From assembly GCA_027064005.1 (NCBI GenBank), contig JAMOQM010000091.1:1-41635 (forward strand): a DNA stretch of 41,635 bases. Reading direction: 5' to 3'. Under the pieces are notes generated by a model, which saw only the letters and a list, made by a program, of their open reading frames with translations, searched no databases and was not told where the DNA came from. Positions within the stretch are counted from its first letter, which is position 1; each line of letters starts with the position of its first letter. Shown one piece after another: positions 34,018 through 41,635 of the stretch. This DNA is from Candidatus Cloacimonadota bacterium. GTDB taxonomy: Bacteria; Cloacimonadota; Cloacimonadia; Cloacimonadales; JAMOQM01. Made by a program: the position numbers and the translations under genes.

Positions 34018-35916
34018 CTAATCCTTAATTTCTTTCTGAGCAGTTAAAACCACAATCGTTTCCAAAATCAATAGCAGTAAAACAAGAATAAAAATCCATC
34101 TCCAAATCTCCAATCCGTCGTTATCGGCCAAAATTGAAGCGTCAAACTTTGGAGAAATTATTTGAAAATTGGAAGGATATTTCGTCTCTTTTTGATAATT
34201 TGATTCTTCATAATTCAGATTTACCGAAAAATATTTTTTCTCGCCTTCTTTATTTTCATAAGAATAATTTCCGATTCTTTCCGGATAAAATTCATCATTA
34301 TTCATTTCTATTTTTTTATTATCGGGGAGAGTAATACTTTGAAAAGAAAGACGTATTTTTTCATTAATTTGAAAATTCTTTGTGTCGGAAATTTCATCAT
34401 TTAGTGCGATTCTGTTAAAGATAATCGGAAAAATTTGGCTTTTCCAAAATTCATTTTTATTTATGCCAATATCAGTATTTAGCAAAAATCTTCTTTTCTT
34501 TAATTTGAAAAGAATACCGCCTTCGGGAGTAGAAATTAATTCATTTTTATGAGATTTTATTACCCGGAAATCTGAAACAAAATCAGAACCGATTTTAAGA
34601 TCTGAAGTTATCTGCGAATATTTATCAAACCGTGTAATTTGGATTTTAGAATCTATAAAATTGCTAAATTCAACCTGATAATTTTGATTCATAAATGTTT
34701 TAAAATCTTGCGAAATATTTTTATCGGAAATAATTAATATGTTATGTTTAAAAGAGTTAACTGCCATTTCTATTGAAGGTGTAATTTGTGATTTTTTATA
34801 GATAACCAACAAATCATAATTTTGAAAATCTTCTTTATTAACCGTATTTGAGTTCAGAATTTGAAAGGTAAATCCTGATGAAATTAAGGCAGAAGTTAAA
34901 GGAATCGGAATCTTTGTATTATCTGTAATTATCACAGCTTGATGATGAATTTTATATTGGAAACTATAATAGGATTTGTTATCAAAATCCAACCGCTCGT
35001 CGTGAATTAAAACAAAACCTTTGTGAAAACCTTCCTTATTAATTGAAAGCGGAAAAAATATTTTTTTAACTTGTTTTCTATCTAATGAAACAATTTTTTC
35101 GGAAATTTTTACTCCGTCCAAAATCAATTCGCAAACAATATCATTTTGTTTTTGGGAAGAATAATTTTTTACTTCAGAAGTTATCATCGGATGCAAAGCA
35201 TTGTTTTTCCAAACCATCTCATACTTTGCTTTCTCGCAACTTAAATTATTTTTTTCTGATTGTTGATAAATCGGAATGACATTTATTTTACATTTATCAA
35301 AACTAATTTTTTCTTTCTGAAGATCGGAGATAAAAAATATTTTACGATTAGAATAGCCGGTATCTTTTAATTCAAAGTTTACCTTGTTAAATAATGCGTC
35401 CAAGTTTTCCGCTGAAGGTGTGATTTTTATTGATTCTAATATTTTAACCGGGAAAGTTCCGGAATACGTTATTGAGTTAAAGTTATTCCATTTTTCGGAA
35501 CGAGTATAAACTGCAACCAAATCATTTTTTTTGAAAAATCCGTTTAATTTTGTAGCAACAATTTTAGCTTTTTCCAAATCAGTTGAACCGTTTTTTGAGT
35601 AATTCATTGAATACGAATTATCTATTATGATGGCAACCGCTGTTTTGGAATGATTTTTTGATTTTAATCCTTTTATAGCAGGTCTGGAAAGGGCAAAAAA
35701 GAAGAGCAAAATAATCAGAATCCGAATTATCAAAAGAATTAAATTTAGAAGATTAAACTTTCTCTTTTTGGAAGATTGACTTTCAACAATAAATTTTATC
35801 GAACTAAAAACAACTTTGACCGGCTTCTTTTTAGAGAATAAATGAATCAAAATTGGCAATATTGCCAAAAGTGAAAACACCAAAACACTGCTGTTTATTA
35901 GAGACAAATGAAACAT
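34018..35916 (-). CDS. Long BatA-domain/vWA membrane protein
   Basis: 632 residues. The N-terminus (LAILPILIHLFSKKKPVKVVF) is the aerotolerance regulator N-terminal (BatA) domain with two helices (about 5-27 and 56-77) ending in FALSRPAIKG. A vWA domain follows with DNSYSM (Asp99, Ser101, Ser103). The middle 350 residues are beta-rich and poorly conserved, and a single helix lies near the end (WRWIFILVLLLLILETIVVL). This long type is frequent in FCB genomes beside MoxR/DUF58. The start has no clear ribosome site although it is seven bases after the preceding gene, suggesting coupling. Function is unknown beyond the Bat link. Confidence 0.85.
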   Translation of the reverse strand: MFHLSLINSSVLVFSLLAILPILIHLFSKKKPVKVVFSSIKFIVESQSSKKRKFNLLNLILLIIRILIILLFFFALSRPAIKGLKSKNHSKTAVAIIIDNSYSMNYSKNGSTDLEKAKIVATKLNGFFKKNDLVAVYTRSEKWNNFNSITYSGTFPVKILESIKITPSAENLDALFNKVNFELKDTGYSNRKIFFISDLQKEKISFDKCKINVIPIYQQSEKNNLSCEKAKYEMVWKNNALHPMITSEVKNYSSQKQNDIVCELILDGVKISEKIVSLDRKQVKKIFFPLSINKEGFHKGFVLIHDERLDFDNKSYYSFQYKIHHQAVIITDNTKIPIPLTSALISSGFTFQILNSNTVNKEDFQNYDLLVIYKKSQITPSIEMAVNSFKHNILIISDKNISQDFKTFMNQNYQVEFSNFIDSKIQITRFDKYSQITSDLKIGSDFVSDFRVIKSHKNELISTPEGGILFKLKKRRFLLNTDIGINKNEFWKSQIFPIIFNRIALNDEISDTKNFQINEKIRLSFQSITLPDNKKIEMNNDEFYPERIGNYSYENKEGEKKYFSVNLNYEESNYQKETKYPSNFQIISPKFDASILADNDGLEIWRWIFILVLLLLILETIVVLTAQKEIKD

Positions 35917-35923
35917 ATTTTAA

Positions 35924-36928
35924 TTATTTTCCGAAAGAAATAGTGGCGATATATTGGTTATTGTTAATTAACCACTTGTTATTTATTATCGCAATATCAA
36001 TCTTAAAAGATTTAATCATATAAGATGTTCCAAAAGTGAAAAAAATATCCTCTTGAGATTTAAAATCTTTACTGTAACAACCGGTTCTAAAATTGACAGT
36101 TGATGCTTTTCTTTTAATAATTTTTTCATATCCGAAATGATATTCTTTTTTTGTTTTAATTTGAGCTTTCTGTAAAATGGAAACGTAAAATAATGAATTT
36201 TCCGTATTTTTTTGAACACCGTAAGAAACGCGTTTTGTAAGATTTTTATTCGAAGAATTTTCCCAATAAATTTTACTTAACAAATCATAAAAACTAACCC
36301 CGGCAAGAATATTGCCTTTTTTATAAATTCCACTAAAATCCAGAGAGAAACCTTTTGCTTTATCATCAAAAAAAGATTCCGTTTGCCAATTATTTTCATT
36401 CAATTCTTGATTGAGATTTACCAATCTTCCGTAAAGATATTTACAAGTTAATCCGAAAATATAATTTTTTTGTTTTTCTGAAATTGCAAGCTGAAAAGAA
36501 TTCAAAGTAAAATCTTTATATGATTTATGTAAAGAATCCGACATAGTATTCTCATGTTTATCAACTATTGGAAAGTAAAGCATACTTCCTTTCGGAGCGG
36601 ACATACCAATTCCCAAAACATGTCCTTTTTGAACAAAATTCAGAATATGTATTGATTGATAAATCGATTCGGGAGATTTAGGAGAATATTTATAGGAAAT
36701 ACCCACATTTTCTTTCTCGACCAAACCTAATGATGCGGAATTGAAATAAGCGGTAAACGGATCTCCCGCACTATAAATTGGATTACCACCCATTCCTGAA
36801 GCAATCGCAGATACCGGTGCTAAAGAGGTGTGAAAATCATAATTTATTTTGGGAAATGCCATAACTATTGAATAAATGGTAACAAAGGTTAAAACAAAAA
36901 GCAACCTATTAAACTTTAGATTTTTCAT
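35924..36928 (-). CDS. PorV/FadL-like outer membrane beta-barrel protein
   Basis: 334 residues from ATG 36928 (MKNLKFNRLLFVLTFVTIYS), which gives a clean signal peptide to about residue 24. An ATG at 36949 is the alternative, and GAGGAG lies 13 bases before 36928, so the start is uncertain. The mature part opens with the PorV/UPF0164-type ASGMGGNPIYSAGDPFTAYF plus NSASLGLV, where the family has AmGGA...D..A.f.NPA.L. Alternating hydrophobic strands run to the end (IDIAIINNKWLI, YIATISFGK), as expected for a barrel. Roles in this family range from type IX secretion to hydrophobic compound uptake. It overlaps the PAP2 gene by 20 bases. Confidence 0.7.
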   Translation of the reverse strand: MKNLKFNRLLFVLTFVTIYSIVMAFPKINYDFHTSLAPVSAIASGMGGNPIYSAGDPFTAYFNSASLGLVEKENVGISYKYSPKSPESIYQSIHILNFVQKGHVLGIGMSAPKGSMLYFPIVDKHENTMSDSLHKSYKDFTLNSFQLAISEKQKNYIFGLTCKYLYGRLVNLNQELNENNWQTESFFDDKAKGFSLDFSGIYKKGNILAGVSFYDLLSKIYWENSSNKNLTKRVSYGVQKNTENSLFYVSILQKAQIKTKKEYHFGYEKIIKRKASTVNFRTGCYSKDFKSQEDIFFTFGTSYMIKSFKIDIAIINNKWLINNNQYIATISFGK

Positions 36929-37829
36929 AAGAAATTTTTTTCTCCTCATAATATTTTATTCTGAAAATATTTTCCAATTTTGAATACAGTTTGAATGAAA
37001 GAGGATAAAAAATAATTACATATAAAATACCCCCAAGTACATCCGTAAAATAATGATAATGACAATAAACTGTTGCAATTGACAAAAGAAGCGTAATTGG
37101 AATAAACACAAAACCTAACTTCTTCTCATATTTCAAAGCGGAAAGCATCAAAACTAAGGCAATCGCAACATGAGAACTGGGAAAAGCCCCCCCAAGATGC
37201 GGACTGTGAATATATATTTCCGCCATAATTTTTGTAAAAATTCCATATCTTAAAGTTTTTGCTAATTCCATTGCCTCAGGATAGAATCTCCCGCCGATTA
37301 CCGGCAGAATTACATAAGTTAAAAAACAAATATAAAAAACAAAACTTAGTGTGAAAATAAATTCTCCCAAATATTCATATTTCCTTTTTACAAACAAAGT
37401 TATTGCTAAAATAAAAAACATTAGATAGTAGGAAAAATAAGAAAAATGAAATAACTCCTGAAGGAAAAAAGTATCAAAATGAGTTCCCCAATAAAGAGTA
37501 GGCTGATATCCAAAAATAGAAAAATCAATTTTTTGAAAAAAACCATCAATATAATCATGAAAAATAAGCAAATTCAAATGTGAAACAGATTCAAAAAAAT
37601 ATCCGTATAGCACTAACGGATAAGACAATCTTAAGAAAAAAACAAACTTACTTTTGGGAAATTTTCCGTGTAAATAGGTTAAACCCAAAATTAAAATGAT
37701 AATCGAAAAATGAAGTAGAATTTGACGCAAAGGATGCTCAATTCTACTCCAACCGTAAATAATAAAACAATCAATTATACTTGCATAAATTAAAGTTATG
37801 GTATCAACAGGGTTTAACTTTTTAATCAT
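36909..37829 (-). CDS. PAP2-family membrane enzyme, Aur1/inositol phosphotransferase-like
   Basis: 306 residues with about eight helices. The PAP2 motifs are GGAFPSSHVA (213-222, His220) and YCHYHYFTDVLGG (255-267, with His259 and Asp263). GGRFYPEAMELA (179-190) precedes them at the lumenal side. This spacing and the PSSH/HYxxD wording fit the PAP2_3 group that includes yeast Aur1 and bacterial inositol-phosphoceramide or phosphatidylinositol-type synthases more than undecaprenyl phosphatase. It would move a phospho-headgroup between lipids on the outer face of the inner membrane. It overlaps the YghO-like gene by four bases (ATGA). Simple lipid phosphatase activity is the alternative. Confidence 0.78.
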   Translation of the reverse strand: MIKKLNPVDTITLIYASIIDCFIIYGWSRIEHPLRQILLHFSIIILILGLTYLHGKFPKSKFVFFLRLSYPLVLYGYFFESVSHLNLLIFHDYIDGFFQKIDFSIFGYQPTLYWGTHFDTFFLQELFHFSYFSYYLMFFILAITLFVKRKYEYLGEFIFTLSFVFYICFLTYVILPVIGGRFYPEAMELAKTLRYGIFTKIMAEIYIHSPHLGGAFPSSHVAIALVLMLSALKYEKKLGFVFIPITLLLSIATVYCHYHYFTDVLGGILYVIIFYPLSFKLYSKLENIFRIKYYEEKKISYEKSKV

Positions 37830-38932
37830 ATTTCTTTATCATAAATTCTATAACGTTTGTAAGGCTCAGCTCCAAGCATTTCGGCGATTCTATTCATCAT
37901 TAAATTAGTTTCCAAAATCCAAGATAACTCACCACCCCAAAGACCTTTTTTACGACAAGTTTCAAATGTTTTATAGTAAAAAGCGGCATCAATTCCACGT
38001 TTTTGATATTCGTGAACAACACCCATTGTTATAACTCTAACCGTAGGGATTTTTGATTTGTAATATAGAGCTTTTGCTAAACTAATCGGATTCATATGAC
38101 CGTTCATCTTTTTCAAAACAAAGTTAAAATTAGGCAGTGCCACAGAAAAGCCAACAGGTTTTCCGTCTGCAAAAGCAAGATAAACTAATTCCGAATCAAC
38201 AACAGGAAGCAAATCTTTAACTGTTTGATCAAATTCCTCGCGAGTATCGGGAACAAATCCCCAATTTTTTTCCCAAGCTTTAGAATAGATTTCAAAAACA
38301 AGTTCAATATCTCTCTTGAGATTTTTTTTATCAAGACACCGGATTTCAAAGCTATTTTTTTTCATAGCTAATTTAGCTATTCTATCTAATTTAGGAGGAA
38401 TAGGATCCGATTTTAAAAGATATGCTAACAAATCCATAGATTTTTTATATCCGGATTTTTTTATCAAAGCATCATAATAGCTAAAATTGTGAGTCATCAT
38501 TATATATGGTGGTGTCTCAAACCCGTCAACCAATGTCCCGCACTCATTATTTACAGAGAAATTCATCGGACCGCGAAGTGTATCCATACCCTTATTTTTA
38601 TTCCAATCTTCGGCTGCTTTTAAAATACCATTAGCGACTTCTTCATCGTCAATAGATTCAAAAAAACCAAAAAATCCGACTTTATCATTATGGAAATTAT
38701 TGTGTTGAGTATTTGTTTGAGCGGAAATTCTACCAACCGGTTTACCGTCTTTATATGCTAAAAAAAGTTGTACTTCCGAATGTCGGTAATATGGATTTTT
38801 CTCCGGATTAAAAAACTTTTTTTGATCACTCAATAGTGGCGGTACCCAAAGTTCATAATTTTTGTATAATTCATAAGGTAATTTTATAAAGGCATTTAGT
38901 TCTTTTTTAGTTACAACTTTTCTAATTTCCAT
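37826..38932 (-). CDS. YghO-like GNAT-fold acyltransferase
   Basis: 368 residues, soluble. The N-terminal part reads ELYKNYELWVPPLLSDQKKF, PYYRHSEVQLFLAYKDGKPV, VGFFGFFESIDD, then LRGPMNFSVNNECGTLVDGF and PPYIMMTHNFSYYDALI, the wording of the YghO family. The second half is a GNAT-like domain (ELVYLAFADGKPVGFSVALP; MGVVHEYQKRGIDAAFYYKT, with the Q-x-x-G-I-x acyl-CoA loop). I recall that the bacterial ceramide synthase of Caulobacter belongs to this broad family, so an acyl transfer onto a lipid amine is plausible. The AGGAGA site overlaps the end of plsY by the TAATG junction. Confidence 0.75.
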   Translation of the reverse strand: MEIRKVVTKKELNAFIKLPYELYKNYELWVPPLLSDQKKFFNPEKNPYYRHSEVQLFLAYKDGKPVGRISAQTNTQHNNFHNDKVGFFGFFESIDDEEVANGILKAAEDWNKNKGMDTLRGPMNFSVNNECGTLVDGFETPPYIMMTHNFSYYDALIKKSGYKKSMDLLAYLLKSDPIPPKLDRIAKLAMKKNSFEIRCLDKKNLKRDIELVFEIYSKAWEKNWGFVPDTREEFDQTVKDLLPVVDSELVYLAFADGKPVGFSVALPNFNFVLKKMNGHMNPISLAKALYYKSKIPTVRVITMGVVHEYQKRGIDAAFYYKTFETCRKKGLWGGELSWILETNLMMNRIAEMLGAEPYKRYRIYDKEI

Positions 38933-39552
38933 TATATCTCTCCTAATTTTTTTGATACTATAATATTTACTACTCCCATTAAAAATGCTGCGATTAATAA
39001 CTTGGTCAAAAAGACAGAATTATAATCAGAGAAATATACAGGGAAAAATGAGATGCAAAAATGTGCAACTATCGAAGGTAAAAGAACAATCATATATTGA
39101 GCAAATCTAACTTGTTTGAAAAAGATGACAACAAGCCCGGCAAAAAACGCAACAATTAGGGTCGGTAAAAAGGCAAAATAAGATATTAACCCAATGTAAG
39201 TAAATAATCCACGCCCACCTTTAAATTTATGATTCACCGGTAAACAATGTCCTAATAACATCATAAACCCAAAAGCTAAAAGATAATTTTCATAGTTTAT
39301 CCCCGGGAAAAATTCTCTTAGCAAAACATTCAATAACATTAAATATAAATAAACTTTTAGGAAATCAATTGCTCCGGCAAGAATACCAAGCGATTTACTT
39401 ACATTATGAAACAAATTCTCAGTGTCAGGATGACCTGTCCCGACCTTATATAAATTTAAAGATTTAAAACTCTTCGCTAAAATTATACAAGTTGAAAATC
39501 CCCCGATCAGATAAGAAATAAGTCCAATACCAACAGCGATAAATATATTCAT
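38932..39552 (-). CDS. plsY: Divergent PlsY-family glycerol-3-phosphate acyltransferase
   Basis: 206 residues with about five helices. GGFSTCIILAKSFKSLNL opens as in PlsY, followed by VGTGHPDTENLFHNVSKSLG (37-56) where the family has GSGN-x-G-x-TN, then GHCLPVNHKFKGGRGLFTYI (101-120), the G-KGGKG acyl-phosphate motif with K to R. PlsY makes lysophosphatidate from acyl-phosphate and glycerol 3-phosphate in the inner membrane. The altered first motif raises the chance of a changed substrate. AGGAGG precedes the ATG; it starts directly after yggS and overlaps the YghO-like gene by one base. Confidence 0.78.
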   Translation of the reverse strand: MNIFIAVGIGLISYLIGGFSTCIILAKSFKSLNLYKVGTGHPDTENLFHNVSKSLGILAGAIDFLKVYLYLMLLNVLLREFFPGINYENYLLAFGFMMLLGHCLPVNHKFKGGRGLFTYIGLISYFAFLPTLIVAFFAGLVVIFFKQVRFAQYMIVLLPSIVAHFCISFFPVYFSDYNSVFLTKLLIAAFLMGVVNIIVSKKLGEI

Positions 39553-40260
39553 CTAATCCTCCTTACCATAATTTCTATAACCAAACAAACTACTCCCGAT
39601 TCTAACCATATTTGAACCTTCTTCAATAGCTATTTCAAAATCATTACTCATTCCCATAGATAAATATTTCATCTCCAATTCTTGATATTTTTTAGTTTTA
39701 ATCCGTTCGGAAATTTTCCACAATAAACTAAAACATCGCCTAATTTCTTGTTCGTCTTTTGTAATTGTTCCGATTGTCATTAATCCTTTGATTTTTATGG
39801 AAGGAATTTCAAGAGCTTTGTCTAAAAAATAATAAATCTCATCCGGACTAATTCCTGATTTTGATTCTTCTCCTGAAGTATTTATTTGAATCAAAACATC
39901 TTGTTTAAAATCATTTCTACTCGAGTAATTGCTAATCTTCTCTAAAGTTGAAATTTTATCAATGGAATGAATTAGAGTTGGTCTGAATTTCATTAATTTA
40001 TTTACTTTGTTAGATTGTAAATGCCCGATAAAATGAAATTCTCGGTACTTATTTTTTAGCTTAGGAAATTTTTTTTCCACTTCTTGGACTTTGTTTTCAC
40101 CGATAATATCAAGACCTAAATTAATTGCCTCATCCAATAATTCTACCGGATGGGTTTTCGTTACGGCAACCAATTTTACATCTTTAGAATTAACTCCTGC
40201 TTTTTCTGAAGATTTCAGAATTTTTTCTCTAATTATTTCTATTCTTTGTGATAAATTCAT
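39553..40260 (-). CDS. YggS-family pyridoxal phosphate homeostasis protein
   Basis: 235 residues from ATG 40260 (MNLSQRIEII), five bases after AGAGG; a GTG at 40266 is the alternative. It is a single alanine-racemase-type barrel with the Schiff-base lysine in VAVTKTHP (Lys35), then IGENKVQEV, FHFIGHLQSNKV, IHSIDKI, QINTSGEESKSGI, GLMTIG and SMGMSNDFEIAIEEGSNMVRIGSSLFG, all standard for YggS/PLPBP. It binds PLP without known catalysis and buffers the cofactor. It is the first gene of the long minus cluster. Confidence 0.93.
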   Translation of the reverse strand: MNLSQRIEIIREKILKSSEKAGVNSKDVKLVAVTKTHPVELLDEAINLGLDIIGENKVQEVEKKFPKLKNKYREFHFIGHLQSNKVNKLMKFRPTLIHSIDKISTLEKISNYSSRNDFKQDVLIQINTSGEESKSGISPDEIYYFLDKALEIPSIKIKGLMTIGTITKDEQEIRRCFSLLWKISERIKTKKYQELEMKYLSMGMSNDFEIAIEEGSNMVRIGSSLFGYRNYGKED

Positions 40261-40279
40261 ACTCACCTCTTTTTTAAAA

Positions 40280-40309
40280 ATAGCATTTTATTTGGATATT
40301 GTGTGTCAA
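40280..40309 (-). promoter_or_regulatory. Candidate promoter of the 18-gene minus-strand cluster
   Basis: TTGACA (40309-40304) is followed after 18 bases by TGCTAT (40285-40280), leaving about 19 bases to the yggS ATG. The -10 is weak and the implied leader is very short. The rest of the 40261-40487 gap shows nothing I can name. Confidence 0.35.
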
Positions 40310-40487
40310 GAAAAATAAGGTTTTATCATCAAAACAACATTAGAAGTTTTTTATAAAACAAATTTCCGCAGACAAACACGAAAGAAAATGGATTTATCCG
40401 CAACAACAATTATCTCAAAATTTCTTTGAATTTCTATAACCGATCAGAAGTCAAAACTTTTGCAAATTGTTAGAATAAAAAACAAGG

Positions 40488-41018
40488 TTATTCATCAACA
40501 TTAAAATTAATTTTATAGTTTCTTTTCTCGAGTATTCTTCCAAAAATAATTCCGAAAAACAGATAAAGAGGAATTGTTACCAATAATCTAACAGCAGTGA
40601 ATTTTAATCCTAAAAAGCTAATTTCAAAAATCGTCATGGGAATTCTTACAATTCCGGAAAATCCTAAGTAAGCAAAGATGACACTCAAAGAAGCACCTTT
40701 TTTGTGTAAAGTTTCTGCAAGAGGTAAAGCCACAAAGAGCCCTCCTACCGAAAAACCGGCTAAAATTAAAACCCACAAATAAGCTTTGGGTCCACTGTTT
40801 TTCCCAAGATGTTTAATTACGGTCTCACGTTTAATCCAAACTTCAAATAAAGCAATTAAGATAAACGCACATGGCAGAATTTTAAGCATTGATAAAAAAA
40901 CTTTAACAAAAGAAATTCCGGAATTTAATCCACTTTGAAAATCTATAAAATACGAAATAAGAACGAAGATTATAAATCCCAGAAATATTGACAAATGTAT
41001 TTTTTGTGATTTTTTCAT
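40488..41018 (-). CDS. Half-size permease, YraQ/ArsP_1-like, second half
   Basis: 176 residues from ATG 41018, with GGAG six bases upstream (a start at 41030 would remove that spacing). There are about four or five helices. LILAGFSVGGLFVALPLAET and KKGASLSVIFAYLGFSG resemble one repeat of the permeases of the YraQ/ArsP_1 (DUF318) group, with a Pro after the small-residue run and a G-x-S/P-x-x-x-x-x-AF pattern. The preceding gene carries a matching half. It starts one base after the stop of that gene. Substrate unknown; organoarsenicals or metals are known for some relatives. Confidence 0.6.
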   Translation of the reverse strand: MKKSQKIHLSIFLGFIIFVLISYFIDFQSGLNSGISFVKVFLSMLKILPCAFILIALFEVWIKRETVIKHLGKNSGPKAYLWVLILAGFSVGGLFVALPLAETLHKKGASLSVIFAYLGFSGIVRIPMTIFEISFLGLKFTAVRLLVTIPLYLFFGIIFGRILEKRNYKINFNVDE

Positions 41019-41019
41019 T

Positions 41020-41499
41020 TTATTCTCCAAATATAATTTTCATAACGAAAACCGCTGTTATTGCAATAAACAGGGAAATAATATTCCTTAAAATAGCAAT
41101 CTTAGTACCAAGTGTCTTCTTCTCAATTGGAAAAGTTACAACTCCAACTGTCATTAGCGACACGCTAAAACCGGCAATGACATAATAGGGAATTCCCTGC
41201 ATTTTTAAACCTGCACATAAAGGGAATGCCGCAAAACCGGGCATAACCGAAATTGAACCAAATCCAAGTGCTAATAAAACGCCCCTAATTCCGGAATCAG
41301 AGCCAATGTATTTTTGCATTATTTCAGCCGGAATAAAAGTAATTATCAAAGCAAATCCGGACATTACAAATAGAAACAAAGGAAGCATATTCAGCATTTT
41401 TTTTAAAGCCATCTTTAAAGCTTTTATACTCTTTTTCTTATCTTTAAAAAAAGAAAACACTAAAAGAATCGCAGTTATTATCCATAAAAAAATATTCAT
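41020..41499 (-). CDS. Half-size permease, YraQ/ArsP_1-like, first half
   Basis: 159 residues from ATG 41499 (MNIFLWIITAILLVFSFFKD), seven bases after GAGGT; an ATG at 41523 is the alternative. Four helices with a basic cytoplasmic loop (KDKKKSIKALKMALKKMLN) after the first. FGSISVMPGFAAFPLCAGLK and MQGIPYYVIAGFSVSLMT are the counterpart of the repeat in the downstream gene. The two genes together equal one full-length permease. Upstream to the window end (41500-41635) nothing else is visible. Confidence 0.6.
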   Translation of the reverse strand: MNIFLWIITAILLVFSFFKDKKKSIKALKMALKKMLNMLPLFLFVMSGFALIITFIPAEIMQKYIGSDSGIRGVLLALGFGSISVMPGFAAFPLCAGLKMQGIPYYVIAGFSVSLMTVGVVTFPIEKKTLGTKIAILRNIISLFIAITAVFVMKIIFGE

Positions 41500-41635
41500 A
41501 AAAGTACCTCGAAATTTTTTCATAAAAAAAAATTATGAGAATTATTAGCAAGGTTTTATTTTTTAATAGTAAATATCTCGTTCATTCTATATTTCTTGGA
41601 AAACACAATATTATAAGCGATGGTTTTATACAAAA

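Noticed and set aside
1-41635. Prophage, insertion sequence, tRNA or defence island
   Set aside because: I saw no integrase, intact transposase, terminal repeats, tRNA cloverleaf or known defence gene in the readable frames.

Overview
The window is an AT-rich bacterial chromosomal segment (roughly two thirds A+T by eye), densely packed with genes, with no tRNA, rRNA, CRISPR array or intact mobile element that I can see. The gene content points to a Gram-negative anaerobe of the FCB superphylum, and Candidatus Cloacimonadota or a close relative is my best guess. The reasons are a secreted protein built from choice-of-anchor modules, a complete Bat (aerotolerance) cluster with MoxR and DUF58, a PorV/FadL-like outer-membrane protein, an RND/TolC system, and an archaeal-looking UbiA prenyltransferase next to a prenyl diphosphate synthase. 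The phylum is an inference, not something I could test.

Layout. (1) 1-1312, minus: 5' part of a large secreted modular protein. (2) 1313-2023: divergent control region with a possible gene remnant. (3) 2024-5842, plus: a tight four-gene operon, WbpI/WecB-type epimerase, WlbA-type dehydrogenase, polyprenyl (probably geranylgeranyl) diphosphate synthase, and a UbiA enzyme with the motifs of digeranylgeranylglyceryl phosphate synthase. (4) 5901-6190, minus: broken Cache-domain sensor gene. (5) 10748-6241, minus: complete branched-chain amino acid ABC transporter livKHMGF. (6) 17236-11039, minus: padR, tolC-like, membrane-fusion and RND pump genes, translationally coupled and preceded by a palindromic operator candidate. 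(7) 17555-19060, plus: Nfu-type Fe-S scaffold and MscS channel, separated by a hairpin terminator that touches the mscS start codon. (8) 19272-21740, plus: exported 822-residue protein with about twelve GND-x-Y repeats and HEAT-like repeats. (9) 21898-23680, plus: MarR regulator and MATE exporter, with two MarR-like palindromes in the leader. (10) 40260-23713, minus: 18 genes in a row with gaps under 90 bases: yggS, plsY, YghO-like acyltransferase, Aur1-like PAP2 enzyme, PorV-like protein, long BatA-like protein, rfbD, moxR, DUF58, BatD-like protein, batA, batB, batC, batD, batE, thiF, thiS and an XRE regulator, ending in a bidirectional terminator. (11) 41499-40488, minus: a permease split into two half genes.

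How it fits together. The dominant theme is the cell envelope. The 2024-5842 operon could make an acetamido-uronic sugar nucleotide together with a diprenyl glycerol ether lipid. The head of the long minus operon adds a PlsY-family acyltransferase, a YghO-type acyltransferase (the family that includes the bacterial ceramide synthase) and an inositol-phosphoceramide-synthase-like PAP2 protein. The same transcript then carries a MoxR/vWA chaperone-like Bat system, thought to act on envelope proteins. Efflux (RND, MATE), mechanosensitive and amino acid transport genes complete the picture. The two lipid modules and the GND-repeat protein are the parts most worth following up.
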